Shown here: positions 21,757 through 33,172 of the stretch, in pieces
Position numbering within the stretch: position 1 is the first letter of the stretch
Layout: the number at the start of each line of letters is the position of its first letter
Source: Dactylorhiza incarnata
Taxonomy: Eukaryota > Streptophyta > Magnoliopsida > Asparagales > Orchidaceae
Assembly: GCA_033032865.1 (NCBI GenBank)
Contig: JAWHQI010000040.1
Location: 10,275,001-10,339,000 of the forward strand
Reading direction: 5' to 3'
DNA: 64,000 bases
Notes under the pieces: generated by a model
Database searches by the model: none
Told to the model about the DNA's origin: nothing
What the model saw: the letters and a program-made list of their open reading frames with translations, nothing else
Program-made: the position numbers and the translations under genes

Positions 21757-21980
21757 AGACGACGGACTCCATGGTGGTAGCATGCCAAGTCAAGGGAGAG
21801 TTTGAGGCAAAGGACCCAACCCTCCAGCGATACTTGGAGAAGGTCAAGGGGGTCATCGGGCAATTCCGCACTTTCTCCATCAAACACGTGCCAAGTGAAG
21901 AGAGCACCCCCGCGGACCTCCTAGCCATGTTCGGTCCCCAAGCAGGGGGACGGTTTCAGAACTCTTCTGACCCACCATAG
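21757..21980 (+). pseudogene. G1 second RNase H, second half
   Basis: The frame 21771-21980 gives MVVACQVKGEFEAKDP, then a YLEKVKGVIGQF motif and HVPSEESTPADLLA. This matches the C-terminal part of Tat archaeal-type RNase H, where the last catalytic Asp normally sits in an ADxLA motif; here it reads ADLLA. It directly continues 17343-17549. Confidence 0.85.
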
Positions 21981-21994
21981 ACGAAGGAGAACTG

Positions 21995-23269
21995 ATGGAG
22001 GTGGATCAGCGGGTCTCGTGGATGGATCCCTTCATCACCTTCCTATCATCAGGGAAGTTCCCAGAAGAAGATATAGACAGACGACGCTTCAGGTATAAGT
22101 CGGCTTATTATTCTTTGCATGCAGGAGGGCTGTATAGGAAGACACTCTCGGAACTTCTGGCCCGTTGTGTTTCTGAGGAGGAGGTTCCGAGAGTCCTAGA
22201 AGAAATTCACTCAGGGGAGTGTGGAAGTCACTCCGGGAGCCAAACTCTGGAGGGGAGGGTGTTGAGACAAGGCTACTTCTGGCCTACTCTCAGCAAAGAT
22301 GCGGCGGAGTTCGCAAGAAGATGTTCGAAGTGTCAGCTCTATGTGCCGCTCCAACTCCTCCCGGCCCAGAGGCTCCGGACCGTCACGGCCCCCTGGCCTT
22401 TTGCTATATGGGGGTTGGACCTAGTTGGTCCTTTCCCATAAGCCAGTGGCCAGAGGAAGTTTTTGTTAGTTATGAACGATTACTTCTCCAAATGGGTAGA
22501 AGTGAAGGCCCTAGCCAAGGTAACATCTCAAGTGGTAAAGAATTTTGTGTGGGGAGAGATAATATGCAGGCACGGGCTCCCTCTGGCTATAGTGACAGAC
22601 AATGGGCCGCAATTTGCTAGCGAAGAGTTTGTTAGCTTCTGCACCCAACTCGGCATCGACCTTAGGTTCGCATCGGTTCACCACCCAAGAAGCAATGGTC
22701 AGGTGGAGGCGGCAAACAAGGTAATCGTCAACCTACTAAAGTAGAAGGTGGAGAACCTCCGGGGGAACTGGGTGGAGTAGCTACCATCCGTCCTTTGGGC
22801 CTTGAGGACTACTCCGAATACCACCACCGGGGAGACCCCAATCAAACTTTCTCATGGATCTGAAGCCGTCCTTCCCATAGAGTTCGAAGTAAAGACCCCC
22901 AGGGTGATCGCCGCGGGTGATGGAGATGAAGAATGGCTAGTGGCTAATGATACGGAGCAGAGGCTGTCCTTGGCTCTGGTAGAGGAACTTCGGGACCTGG
23001 ACACCATCAGGCAGGAGGAAATCAAGCGACGAATGGCCCGATATTTTGACAAGCACGTAGGAGTAAAACACTTTCAGAAAGGAGATCTGGTCCTGAAGAA
23101 GGTTGACGCGGCCGAAAGAGGAACCGCAGTGGGTAAGCTTAACCCCAACTGGGAGGGTCCATACATTGTAAGCGAAGTGCTCAAGTCGGGGAGGGGGGGG
23201 GGGGGGGGTATCACCTCCAGGATGTGGAAGGGGTACCTCTCGGCCGAGCCAGAAGTGGAGATGATCTGA
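21995..23269 (+). pseudogene. G1 integrase, broken
   Basis: 21995-22441 has the zinc-binding HHCC region, with HSG.CGSHSGSQTL and CSKCQLY, and then IWGLDLVGPFP with the first catalytic Asp. 22463-22744 has VTDNGPQFAS (second Asp) and HHPRSNGQVEAANK (catalytic Glu). 22802-23269 is the C-terminal DNA-binding part with FQKGDLVLKK and KLNPNWEGPYIV. Stops between these frames and a 16-G run (23193-23208) near the C-terminus show it is dead. It would have inserted the cDNA of G1 into the genome. Confidence 0.85.
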
Positions 23270-23364
23270 AGCGATTCTACCCTTGAAAGTTTCTTACTAT
23301 GTTGTTTATTGAATATCTTACTTCTTTGTGTGATGGTTATAATTGCTGTGCGAGGATAACAAAG
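23270..23364 (+). other. G1 post-pol spacer
   Basis: AT-rich, non-coding. It leads directly into the tandem array at 23365. Confidence 0.6.
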
Positions 23365-23769
23365 GTGATAAGTATTGGTGTTGGAATGCCCCAGATCGAT
23401 TCCGCTCCTGGGCTCTCACTAGACGGGGGGTACCTGTTGATCTATGGAGAGGATGGCAGGGTGATAAGTATTGGTGCTGGAATGCCCAGATCGATTCCGC
23501 TCCAGGGATCTCACTAGACAGGGGGTAAAGGTTGATCTCTGTAGAGGCTGCAGGGTGATAAGTATTGGTGTTGGAATGCCCCAGATCGATTCCGCTCCCG
23601 GGCTCTCACTAGACGGGGGTACAGGTTGATCTCTGGAGAGGCTGGCAAGGTGATAAGTATTGGTGCTGGAATGCCCCAGATCGATTCCGCTCCCGGGCTC
23701 TCACTAGACGGGGGGTACAGGTTGATCTTTGAAGAGGCTGGCAAGGTGATAAGTATTGGTGCTCGAATG
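23365..23769 (+). repeat. 95-bp tandem array in G1 3' region, left part
   Basis: Four full units and part of a fifth. Each starts gtgataagtattggtgctgg, contains ccccagatcgattccgctcc and tctcactagacggggg, and ends gaggctggcaag. The fifth unit is split by C2 at GAATG; the array continues at 32647-32950. Confidence 0.95.
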
Positions 23770-24770
23770 TGTTGGATCTTATGGCGCCCTTAGAGGGGGG
23801 GGGGGGGGGGGGGGGGGTGAATAAGGGAATAAAAATCTTTTTATAATTTTATGGAAAATACTAAATTGTTTTATAATATGAGAAAGGCAAAATTTCAATT
23901 TAGCTAATTTGTGAGAATATCATAATTTTCAAGTTTAGAAATAATTACTAAATTGTTTTATGATTAAGAGATTGAAATACACAATTTAGATAAAGTAATT
24001 TGGATTTAAGAAACAAATGCTAAATTGTTATATGATGAAATAGATTAAGATAAACAATTTAGACAAAGTGATTTGAATTGAAAGCTTTGTAACCAATATA
24101 ATAGAGATAACGCCAAATGAGAGAAATCAAGTAAACACAAATAAAGACATGATTATATTATATAAAAAGATGTTTACAAAAATTGATTTCAATATCGCTA
24201 GAAATCGGAGGCGACAAATATGTAAATAAATTTTCCTTTTCTGTACCGACTCGTATCCCCACGAACCGGTTGGCTATAGCCTATATCTCCCAGATATAGA
24301 CACTAGCCTCCCCCTAAATCAAATCTTGATCTAGACGCAGCACACACGGCGGCGATTTTCTCCCAAGCCACACAAGGACTTGACACCGCACACAAGACGA
24401 TGATTTACCCTAGATCACATAAGGATCTAACACCACACACAAGGTGATGATTTCCCCTAAGCCTCACACAGACTTAGACATCGCACGCAAGACGACGATT
24501 TCTACAACGGTTACAAAATGTATGGAATGGAAATAATGAAAACAATAATAAAAACTCCCTATATGAGATCTCTAGAGTTGAGGATGAAGGATCATTGTAG
24601 TATAAGCGAGGTTGAAGCGATCATCCTTTGAATGTAGCGTGACGTTGTCCTCCTCCAGAATTCTCCTTAAGCTTTTAGTGGGAGATCCATCTTCGGCAGC
24701 ATAACTGGTATAGAATTGTGGCACAAGCTCTCTCTTTGGATGGATTAGCCAAAACGAGAAGCAAAGCTCC

Positions 24771-24780
24771 ATTTTATAGA
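24771..24780 (-). promoter_or_regulatory. C2 3' LTR TATA box
   Basis: Minus-strand tctataaaat, directly downstream (element sense) of the GCTAGCGC array. The equivalent in the 5' LTR is at 32164-32173. Confidence 0.7.
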
Positions 24781-24788
24781 ACAACTCG

Positions 24789-24940
24789 CTAGCGCCTGCG
24801 GTAGTGGCTAGCGCCTGCGGTAGCATTTGTGTCCAGCAGTTGCACAACCATCGGCGGCGTGGTGCTCTGCATGAAATCGGGATACCGCCGGGCGGTATCG
24901 CTAGCGCTGGCGGTAGCGCTGTCGCCAGGCGACATCGAGT
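24789..24940 (-). repeat. GCTAGCGC/GGTAGCGC array in C2 U3
   Basis: Six or more CG-rich motifs such as gctagcgcctgcggtag and tcgctagcgctggcggtagc in an otherwise AT-rich LTR. They lie immediately upstream of the TATA box in element sense. The copy in the 5' LTR is at 32181-32335. A relative occurs in the solo LTR at 62995-63225. Confidence 0.85.
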
Positions 24941-25253
24941 GTCGGAATTCCGACAGATCCTCATCTGAAACTTCTCCAGACTGTAGATTGAGTCGTTCTC
25001 ATCCCGAAATGGGGTGGCACGTTCTGTAACTCTTCCTGGATTGAAAGTTATGGCCATTTTAAGATCAGCACACAAAACTCATGCTTTTGCTTTTTCTAAT
25101 GTGTACACACTCTCGGATCATGCCCATGAACGAGGACTTGTCTCCTCATTGAACCTGTACAACCTGGACACTATAAACACACAAAAGACTAGATCAAATA
25201 CAATATGAGATTTGTTATTCTCAAACAAAGGGATGTGACACACATGTCCAACA

Positions 25254-28200
25254 ATCTCCCCCTTTGATAATAACAAATCCTCTAAGCAAGAAATCAACAA
25301 TAGTGTTTATAGATAAGATAAGCATGATGATAGTGCAACTATAGTATATGATAAGCATGATGAAATTGTGCATTCTCCCCCTATCTTAATGCTCCCCCTA
25401 CATAAATGCAATTTTATGCTCTACTCCCCCTAAATGATAGATTACATGAATTATTCTCCCCTTAATCTTCTATATTTCTCCTATATAGATTTCTTCAATT
25501 AATCTCCCCCTTTTGGTATTATCAAAAGAAGGTGGGGTGAGGGTAGTAAGGAGGCAATTAAATAATAAAGCATGATCGAGCTTTTGAATATATGAAATGA
25601 AAACGATTTGAAGCATAACATATATAAGAGATTTCAAATATAAAGATAACAGTTGTAAGCAGGCAGAAGATTATAATAAACATCTTTTTGTAAGCATGCA
25701 AATCATAAGTAAAAATATAAGTTTTAGTTCAAAATTCAAAGATGTTTTAACCTTTTTGAAATCTCAAAGTTTTTCATAAAGATACCAAGCATGAAATGAA
25801 CATATCAAAGAGAGATTATACTACAATGTTACTTAATTTTAAATTCAAGAAATACCAAAAACATTGTAGAGATCATGCTAGGTTATCTAGTGCATTTTTA
25901 CAAAAAGAGTAGTATAGATAAAGCATTAGAATCCAATACTCATGAGAGGAAGTGTTATGAAAGATAATGATGTGCACATAAGTGTATTTTGGGCAATGTT
26001 AACAATTGATTTAAATCATCAAAATACAAGACATATGTAAAGTAAAGTGCACAATAAAACACAAGTAAATTACTTTCACACACTTTTAATGCACATAATT
26101 TTTTTTTAAACAAAGTGGTGTAATAACTAAGGTTTGCACAAGCCACTTTACTACTCTTTCCAAGGTGCTCAACCTCACAATGCTTATGAAGGCTTATCAG
26201 GAGGTTCAAGTAGTGCTTGGTGGAGTTATATTTGTCTACATATATAATTTTTTTTTGTTCACATTTGTGAGACAACATTCTCCGAATACACTTGTTTTGC
26301 AAACCCAAATTTTTTTTTTAACTTTTAACCACTTTTAAAAATTTCATAAGTGTTGTGTAGGCAATAAACTTATGCAAGTTTAAATTCATTGTACAAATAC
26401 AATACACAAGCAAGCATTTATAGATTTAGACACACATGTTGATTACCAAAATAAGTGAGTGAAATGTATCATTATCAATCATAAAACATTTACTCATACT
26501 TAGAGGCATGCTAAGCTTGGTTCTACACATTTTTCAATACAATTAATGCACTTTAAATAGATATATCAAAGCATGATAAGCAAAACAATGTTCATAGTAA
26601 TTTGAAGGAATAAGTTTTAACATTGTAAATAATTCTAAATAATAGAATTCATACATGCTTGATATTTGCAATAAAGATCATACAGTTTTTTTGTTTTATC
26701 TTTTTTTTTAAATCAAATAAAAACAGAAAAATCACAAAAAACATATTTTGTAAGTTTTGAATTTTGAATTTTTGTAGTAGATTTTTCATAATATGAAGAA
26801 AAGCATAAATAACAAAAACATATTTTTGTATATTTTTTTTATTTTGAACTTTTGTAATTGATTTTTCATAATATGATTAAAACACAAATAACAAAACAAA
26901 ATATTTTTGTATTTTTGAATTTTGATCTTTTGTAGTTGATTTTTCATAATATAAATAAAACAAAAATAACAAAAGTCAGAAACACAATAAGTAAGTAGAA
27001 AATATGAACCAACAAATTTTTATGGATTTTTTGAAATTTTAAAAATCAGAAAATTCCAACACCCACGCTAGCGCCGGCGCTAGCGCTAGCGCTGGAAACA
27101 GTACTCGATTTTTTGAGAATTTCAAAAATCTAATTTTTGATATTTATTAACTGTCCTTAGAGTAGTCTTATGCAAAAATTTTGTAATTTTTGGAGATGTC
27201 TTGATTGCTCAAATTTGCATAAAACTTTAGATTTTTCAAATACATGTGTCTTACAAAAACAGTTAAGCTCAAAAAGATAAATTATGCAAACACATGAGGA
27301 CATTTTTATTAAACAACCCAAAATATGCATGATTTAAGTGATAAGTAAATAAAATGTTCATACAGTACGTAATATAGGTATGTCCTAAGATTAGAAACTA
27401 CCCCGACTAAATGTCTACACCCTAGCCCCGTACTATGTGACGGATGGGCATGAGGAGCTGCACGCATGCCGTAGGTTGGGGTGTTAGTCCCATATGCACA
27501 CACTAGAGAACACTCAACCTAGCACTCTTTCCCCCCAGTGCCTCGCAAGGCCCCACTGGAACCCTCCCCGGTTAAGGACAAGACATGACTTAGAGGTTAG
27601 GTCTCTAATGCATACAACCCTACGCCCTCGCTATTGTGAGATATGAAGTCATAGGTGAATAATCTTTTGGACAACCTATGCTTTTTAAATCTATGGGTTG
27701 ATATATAAACTATGGGTTTTCTTGAATGTGAAGAGTTATAAAACCGCATAGTTTTTCTATTCTTATGAGATGACGATATGAGATAACTAGCGCAATTACT
27801 AATATGAGATAAATGGTAATGCTAGTATGATGAGTTTTGGGTTTAATGTCATGTCATAAGTTTAATATTAATATTGCATGTATTCCAAAATAGAATTTCA
27901 AATTATAGATCTAGAATGGAGTGATGATTTAGTTTGATTTATACTTTCATTACAAAGTTGATTCTAGAGTCCACAAATATGAGAGATACATGCAATCACT
28001 AGCAAAGCAAATCAATACATCAAATAATGTAAAGAAAAACATTATTCATAATTTTTATCATAAAATTCATAATTCCTATTATCGATTTGAGACAAGTCTT
28101 GATAGAACATGAATTATGATTTATGATTAAAGAGAAGTTTTGCATAAGATAAATGTTAGATTATCATGATGTATGTAAATTCTAATTCTTCTAGACTTAT

Positions 28201-29723
28201 GACAATATGATTTGGAGATTTTCTTTTGAATGAGCATGTTTGAATTGTAAGTCTAGAAAAAATGATGATCATCCAATCATATAAAAGACAAAGATCATAT
28301 ATATATAAAGTTTTTAAATTTTTATAAGATTGCTTTCAATAATTAAATTTATTGATCTTTGGTTTTGCATGATAAGAATGATTCATGAAACAATATTCAT
28401 AAATATTCTAATGAATAATCCATAAACTAAGTGTTTGTTGGAATTTTAGTATTCTATATATATCAAATCACATAGTTATCATGATATTTTAATAACATTG
28501 TAAATGTTCTACCCAACATAAATATATAAGCATAGACCAAGAAGCAATGCTAGGATGATGAGTTTGAATGCAATGTTATTACATAGGGTTTAATGGAGAT
28601 AATGTTGCATGTAACATGAGAAATTTTCAAATTAATTTTCTTTAGACCTAGAATGAAATGATTAAACTTTTGATTTGATCTTAATGATACATGACGATTC
28701 TAAGGCCTAAATTACATGCAAACATTGGTGACACGCATCACACACATAATATGAGATATGAAACAATTATACCATGTGATGAAAAAAAAATCCATAAACA
28801 TAGAAATTTTCGAATCAAGCGAACTAAGATAGCATTTAAAAATGGAGTTGAAATTGGGCAAAATGACAGCAACAAAAGAACTCAAATGAACAAGCCTAGT
28901 TTGCCAATAGATGGAGATTTCTGTGCTCTTTCCGAAAAGATATTAAACGCGAAAATCGGACTAGCGGATCAAAAGATATGGCTATATGAAGTTTTGATCA
29001 AAAACTCGTTTTTTGAAAGATTAAGCATGCGTTTAGATGAATTTTTGTTTTCGATTTTATTTGATAATATTTTTCATTATAGGGGCTATCAAATGCAACA
29101 AATAGAAAAATAATCAAAACATTGCACATTTTGATTTTTAGCTTAAGCCCTTTAATAAAACATTTAAATCCATATTTTTTTAAAATTAATTTCATTAGTC
29201 TTGAAAATAATTTCAATATTCTAATTATAATGTTAATTCAAGACATTGATGGGTAAGGGATTTAAAAGGATATATATAACAATTAAAAAAATGAGAGGTA
29301 GGTCTCTTTTAAAATCATATGACTTAATGTTCAATTTTAATTCAATTTGATTTGATAAACATTAGGCTTAATATATGAAAGTCATATTTCATTATATATA
29401 AAGAGATCATAGCATGTTTGTTTAAAAAATATAAAATAAACAAAAGAAAAGAGACAATAAGCATATCATGAAGTAGAGTAGTGATATTACATTTTTATTT
29501 GTTTCTACTTCATGCAAATGATAGGATACTAATGAATAAGAGATTTAGGTATCCAAAGTTGACCATGTGGGATGGTTCCTTTGGGTACCCAAATACATCG
29601 TGATGGCTTTTGAGAAGATAATGATGAATGAGCCCTTTTAATTAATGTTGATGTATCATTTTTCTTTAAGGGTCTCCATTCATATCTTGGTGGTTTATAT
29701 TTTAAATTCCTATTATGATTATG
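25254..29723 (-). other. C2 internal AT-rich region without genes
   Basis: 4.47 kb with no recognisable coding domain on either strand. It is strongly A+T rich, with a block at about 27400-27560 of normal composition. Three near-copies of a ttttgaa/ttttgtagttgatttttcataatat block lie at 26750-26960. A CG-rich island gctagcgccggcgctagcg at about 27068 repeats the U3 motif inside the internal region. Its position matches where pol should be. Confidence 0.7.
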
Positions 29724-31130
29724 TTACATCTTTATATGATTATATTTGTTTGAAAAATAATTCATTTGCGATTTAAGTTTATTCAAATTATTTTTCAAAA
29801 TAGATTGATGTTGATAATCATAATGAGTTTTATTACATGGATTCTTTGAAAGTTTATAAGAGTGAGTGTCTTTCTTTAGAAGTGATTGTTGAAAGAGTGG
29901 GTTACAATATGTTTTAAATGATTGATTCTTCTTTTGATGATTTTCATTTCCACTCTTTCTTATAGACATACTCTTATAATATGAAGGATAATATTTTCTA
30001 TTTTTATTTTCATGAAAATGAGTTTTTAAATTTGAGTCATGATTGAAAATATATTGAGACTTATAATAATGACTCTTAAGAATTTTGTGAGGATCATAAT
30101 TCTTTTTGAAACTAAACCCCTTTTGATTTAATGTGTGAAAATGATCCTTTTTAGAAATAATTTTGTAAGTTAATTTATCCTTGTTATTTAAAATCTTATG
30201 ATGAAATTCATTACATGACATTTGAAATTTTTCAACAAAAGATTTTAATTGTATTAACTTACAAGCTAAAGCATCATTTTCAACTATCAATTTTTCATTA
30301 TGTTCTTTAGAAACTAAGAGCCCTTTTTCAATTTCCTTGAATTTTTCTTTTAATAGATTGCAATCTAAACAAGGAATATGAATTTTATCTAAAGAGCATG
30401 AAAGAAAATTTAGCACATCAATATTTGATTCTAAATTATCGTTTGCTTTTAAAGATTTATTTTCTAAATGTAATTTGGAATTAGCAATTTTTAACTTTAA
30501 AATTTTACGTTTAGCAATTTTAAGCATACGAAATGTAGAAATAGAATTTTTTACAAAAAGAGAAGATTTAGATTTTCTTACCTTGCAATAGTTTCCGTCT
30601 TCTCTTTTGCTTGATGTGTTGCCAACAAATGAGTCCAATATTGTGACGTTGTATTTTTCTTCCTCCAAGCATGAGTCCTCATCGATTTCTTCTCTTGGAT
30701 CCATAAGGAATTCCTCGTCGATTTCTTCTCTTGGATCCATAAGGAATTCCTCCTCGATTTCTTCTCTTGGATCCATAAGGAATTCCTCTTGTTCATCATC
30801 TGTAGAAGGAAGACTATAAGTATTCTCAAGAAATTTCCAAACTTCATAAGTAGTAGGAAGTGTATAAATTAGTTTGAAAATATTTTGATGCAATGCACAA
30901 TATTGACTATTCATTGATTTGGCATTTAAAAACATTTCATTTTTATTTAAAGTATTTGGGGGTATTTTAATAGTAATATTCCATACTTCCATATCCAAAG
31001 ACTTAATAAATTTTTCCATAAGAAATTTCCACCCATTATAATTTTTGCCTTCAAATAAAGGTGGTGCTAAAGATTTTTCATTTATAAGAAAGTTTTCCCC
31101 ATCAATAGAAGCGAGATCATGAGACGCCAT
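29724..31130 (-). CDS. C2 gag-like protein
   Basis: A 468-residue ORF starting MASHDLASIDGENF. Residues about 20-110 resemble the first half of a copia UBN2-type gag (LAPPLFEGKNYNGWKFLMEK, then VWKFLENTYS). The second half of that domain is absent. Instead there are three 13-residue repeats of EEFLMDPREEIDE (about 113-151), encoded by a 39-bp tandem repeat at 30683-30800. A long Lys/Leu/Asn-rich probable coiled coil follows, then a basic His/Lys/Tyr/Asn-rich tail. No zinc knuckle is present. The ORF is intact, so the protein may still be made. Whether it assembles particles is unknown. Confidence 0.75.
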   Translation of the reverse strand: MASHDLASIDGENFLINEKSLAPPLFEGKNYNGWKFLMEKFIKSLDMEVWNITIKIPPNTLNKNEMFLNAKSMNSQYCALHQNIFKLIYTLPTTYEVWKFLENTYSLPSTDDEQEEFLMDPREEIEEEFLMDPREEIDEEFLMDPREEIDEDSCLEEEKYNVTILDSFVGNTSSKREDGNYCKVRKSKSSLFVKNSISTFRMLKIAKRKILKLKIANSKLHLENKSLKANDNLESNIDVLNFLSCSLDKIHIPCLDCNLLKEKFKEIEKGLLVSKEHNEKLIVENDALACKLIQLKSFVEKFQMSCNEFHHKILNNKDKLTYKIISKKDHFHTLNQKGFSFKKNYDPHKILKSHYYKSQYIFNHDSNLKTHFHENKNRKYYPSYYKSMSIRKSGNENHQKKNQSFKTYCNPLFQQSLLKKDTHSYKLSKNPCNKTHYDYQHQSILKNNLNKLKSQMNYFSNKYNHIKM

Positions 31131-31179
31131 TATTCCTGGTTTTTAAACCGTTTGGAATAACCTGCCCTCTGATACCACT

Positions 31180-32646
31180 TGTTGGATCTTATGGCGCCCT
31201 TAGAGGGGGGTGAATAAGGGAATAAAAATCTTTTTATAATTTTATGGAAAATACTAAATTGTTTTATAATATGAGAAAGGCAAAATGACAATTTAGCTAA
31301 TTTGTGAGAATATCATAATTTTCAAGTTTAGAAATAAGTACTAAATTGTTTTATGATTAAAAGATTGAAATAAACAATTTAGATAAAATAATTTGGATTT
31401 AAGAAACAAGTGCTAAATTGTTATATGATGAAATAGATTAAGATAAACAATTTAGACAAAGTGATTTGAATTGAAAGCTTTGTAACCAATATAATAGAGA
31501 TAACGCCAAATGAGAGAAATCAAGTAAACACAAATAAAGACATGATTATATTATATAAAAAGATGTTTACAAAAATTGATTTCAATATCGCTAGAAATCG
31601 GAGGCGACAAATATGTAAATAATTTTTCATTTTCTATACCGACTCGTATCCCCACGAACCGGTTGGCTATAGCCTATATCTCCCAGATATAGACACTAGC
31701 CTCCCCCTAAATCAAATCTTGATCTAGACGCAGCACACACGGCGGCGATTTTCTCCCAAGCCACACAAGGACTTGACACCGCACACAAGACGATGATTTA
31801 CCCTAGATCACACAAGGATCTAACATCACACACAAGGTGATGATTTCCCCTAAGCCTCACACGGACTTAGACATCGCACGCAAGATGACGATTTCTACAA
31901 CGGTTACAAAATGTATGGAATGGAAATAATGAAAACAATAATAAAAACTCCCTATATGAGATCTCTGGAGTTGAGGATGAAGGATCGTTGTAGTATAAGC
32001 GAGGTTGAAGCGATCGTCCTTCGAATGTAGCGTGACGTTGTCCTCCTCCAGAATTCTCCTTAAGCTTTTAGTGGGAGATCCATCTTCGGCAGCATAACTG
32101 GTATAGAATTATGGCACAAGCTCTCTCTCTGGATGGATTAGCCAAAACGAGAATCAAAGCTCCATTTTATAGAACAACTCGCTAGCGCCTGCGGTAGTGG
32201 CTAGCGCCTGCGGTAGCGTTCGTGTCCAGCAATTGCACAACCGTCGGCGGTGTGGCGCTCTGCACGAAATCGGGATACCGTCGGGCGGTATCGCTAGCGC
32301 TGGAGGTAGCGCTGTCGCCATGCGACATCGAGTGTCGGAATTCTGACAGATCCTCGTCTGAAACTTCTCCAGACTGTTGATTGAGTCATTCTCATCCCAA
32401 AATGGGGTGGCACGTTCTGTAACTCTTCCTGGATTGAAAGTTATGGCCATTTTAAGATCAGCACACAAAACTCATGCTTTTGCTTTTTCTAATGTGTACA
32501 CACTCTCAGATCATGCCCATGAACGAGGACTTGTCTCCTCATTGAACCTGTACAACCTGGACACTATATACACACAAAAGACTAGATCAAATACAATATG
32601 AGATTTGTTATTCTCAAACAAAGGGATGTGACACACATGTCCAACA
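31180..32646 (-). repeat. C2 5' LTR
   Basis: 1467 bp. TGTTGGATC...TCCAACA in plus-strand view, next to the primer site at 31170-31179. It has six G where the 3' LTR has 23. Confidence 0.9.
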
Positions 32647-32950
32647 GAATGCTCCAGATCGATTCCGCTCCCGGGCTCTCACTAGACGGGGGGGGGGGGG
32701 GGGGGGGGGGGGGGTACAGGTTGATCTCTGGAGAGGTTGGCAAGGTGATAAGTATTGACGCTGGAATGCCCAGATCGATTCCGCTCCCGGGCTCTCACTA
32801 GACGGGGGGGGGGGGGGGGGGGGGGTACAAGTTTATCTCTGGAGAGGCTGGCAAGGTGATAAGTATTGGTGCTGGAATGCCCCAGATCGATTCCGCTCCC
32901 GGGCTCTCAGTAGAAGGGGGTACAGGTTGATCTCTAAAGAGGCTGGCATG
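32647..32950 (+). repeat. 95-bp tandem array in G1 3' region, right part
   Basis: Continuation of the array at 23365-23769 after C2: the rest of the split unit plus two more. Two of the g5 tracts have grown to 27 G (32688-32714) and 22 G (32804-32825). About seven units in all. Confidence 0.95.
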
Positions 32951-33172
32951 GAGATGAGTTTTTCATAAGGGCAGGTTGGTAAGCCTCAGGTTGGCAAGTC
33001 TTTGGCGCTGACCAGGGCATTCTCGCTCGACGAGAAAAAAGATTTCGCATGATAGTATAGGGGTGGCGAGAACTATCCCTAAGCACCCCGGGGTACCTAA
33101 TTCTCGGCGGAGAGGTCGCCGGCCTAAAGTGTGAGGCAAGCTCTCGCCGGGAAGGAACATACCTTGCTAGAC
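32951..33172 (+). other. G1 3' region spacer
   Basis: No gene seen. Contains ctcgacgag and several aggttggyaag short repeats. C4 is inserted at its right end. Confidence 0.6.

Larger units (their letters stand above)
23770..25253 (-). repeat. C2 3' LTR
   Basis: 1484 bp. It includes the 23-G run (23795-23817), a gcacacaaggcgatgattt-like small repeat (24340-24510) and the GCTAGCGCC/GGTAGCGC array (24789-24940). Confidence 0.9.
23770..32646 (-). mobile_element. C2: non-autonomous LTR element with gag-like ORF, minus strand
   Basis: An 8877-bp element with LTRs at 31180-32646 (5') and 23770-25253 (3') and the target-site duplication GAATG (23765-23769 and 32647-32651). LTRs begin TGTTGGA and end TCCAACA. 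The LTR lengths differ by 17 bp, exactly the difference between a 23-G and a 6-G run near one end. Otherwise I see roughly 25-35 substitutions. A tRNA-Met primer site (ctgataccac, 31170-31179) and polypurine tract (caatctccccctttg, 25252-25266) confirm the minus orientation. The only gene is a gag-like ORF; there is no pol, so it is a LARD/TR-GAG-like parasite. Confidence 0.9.
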
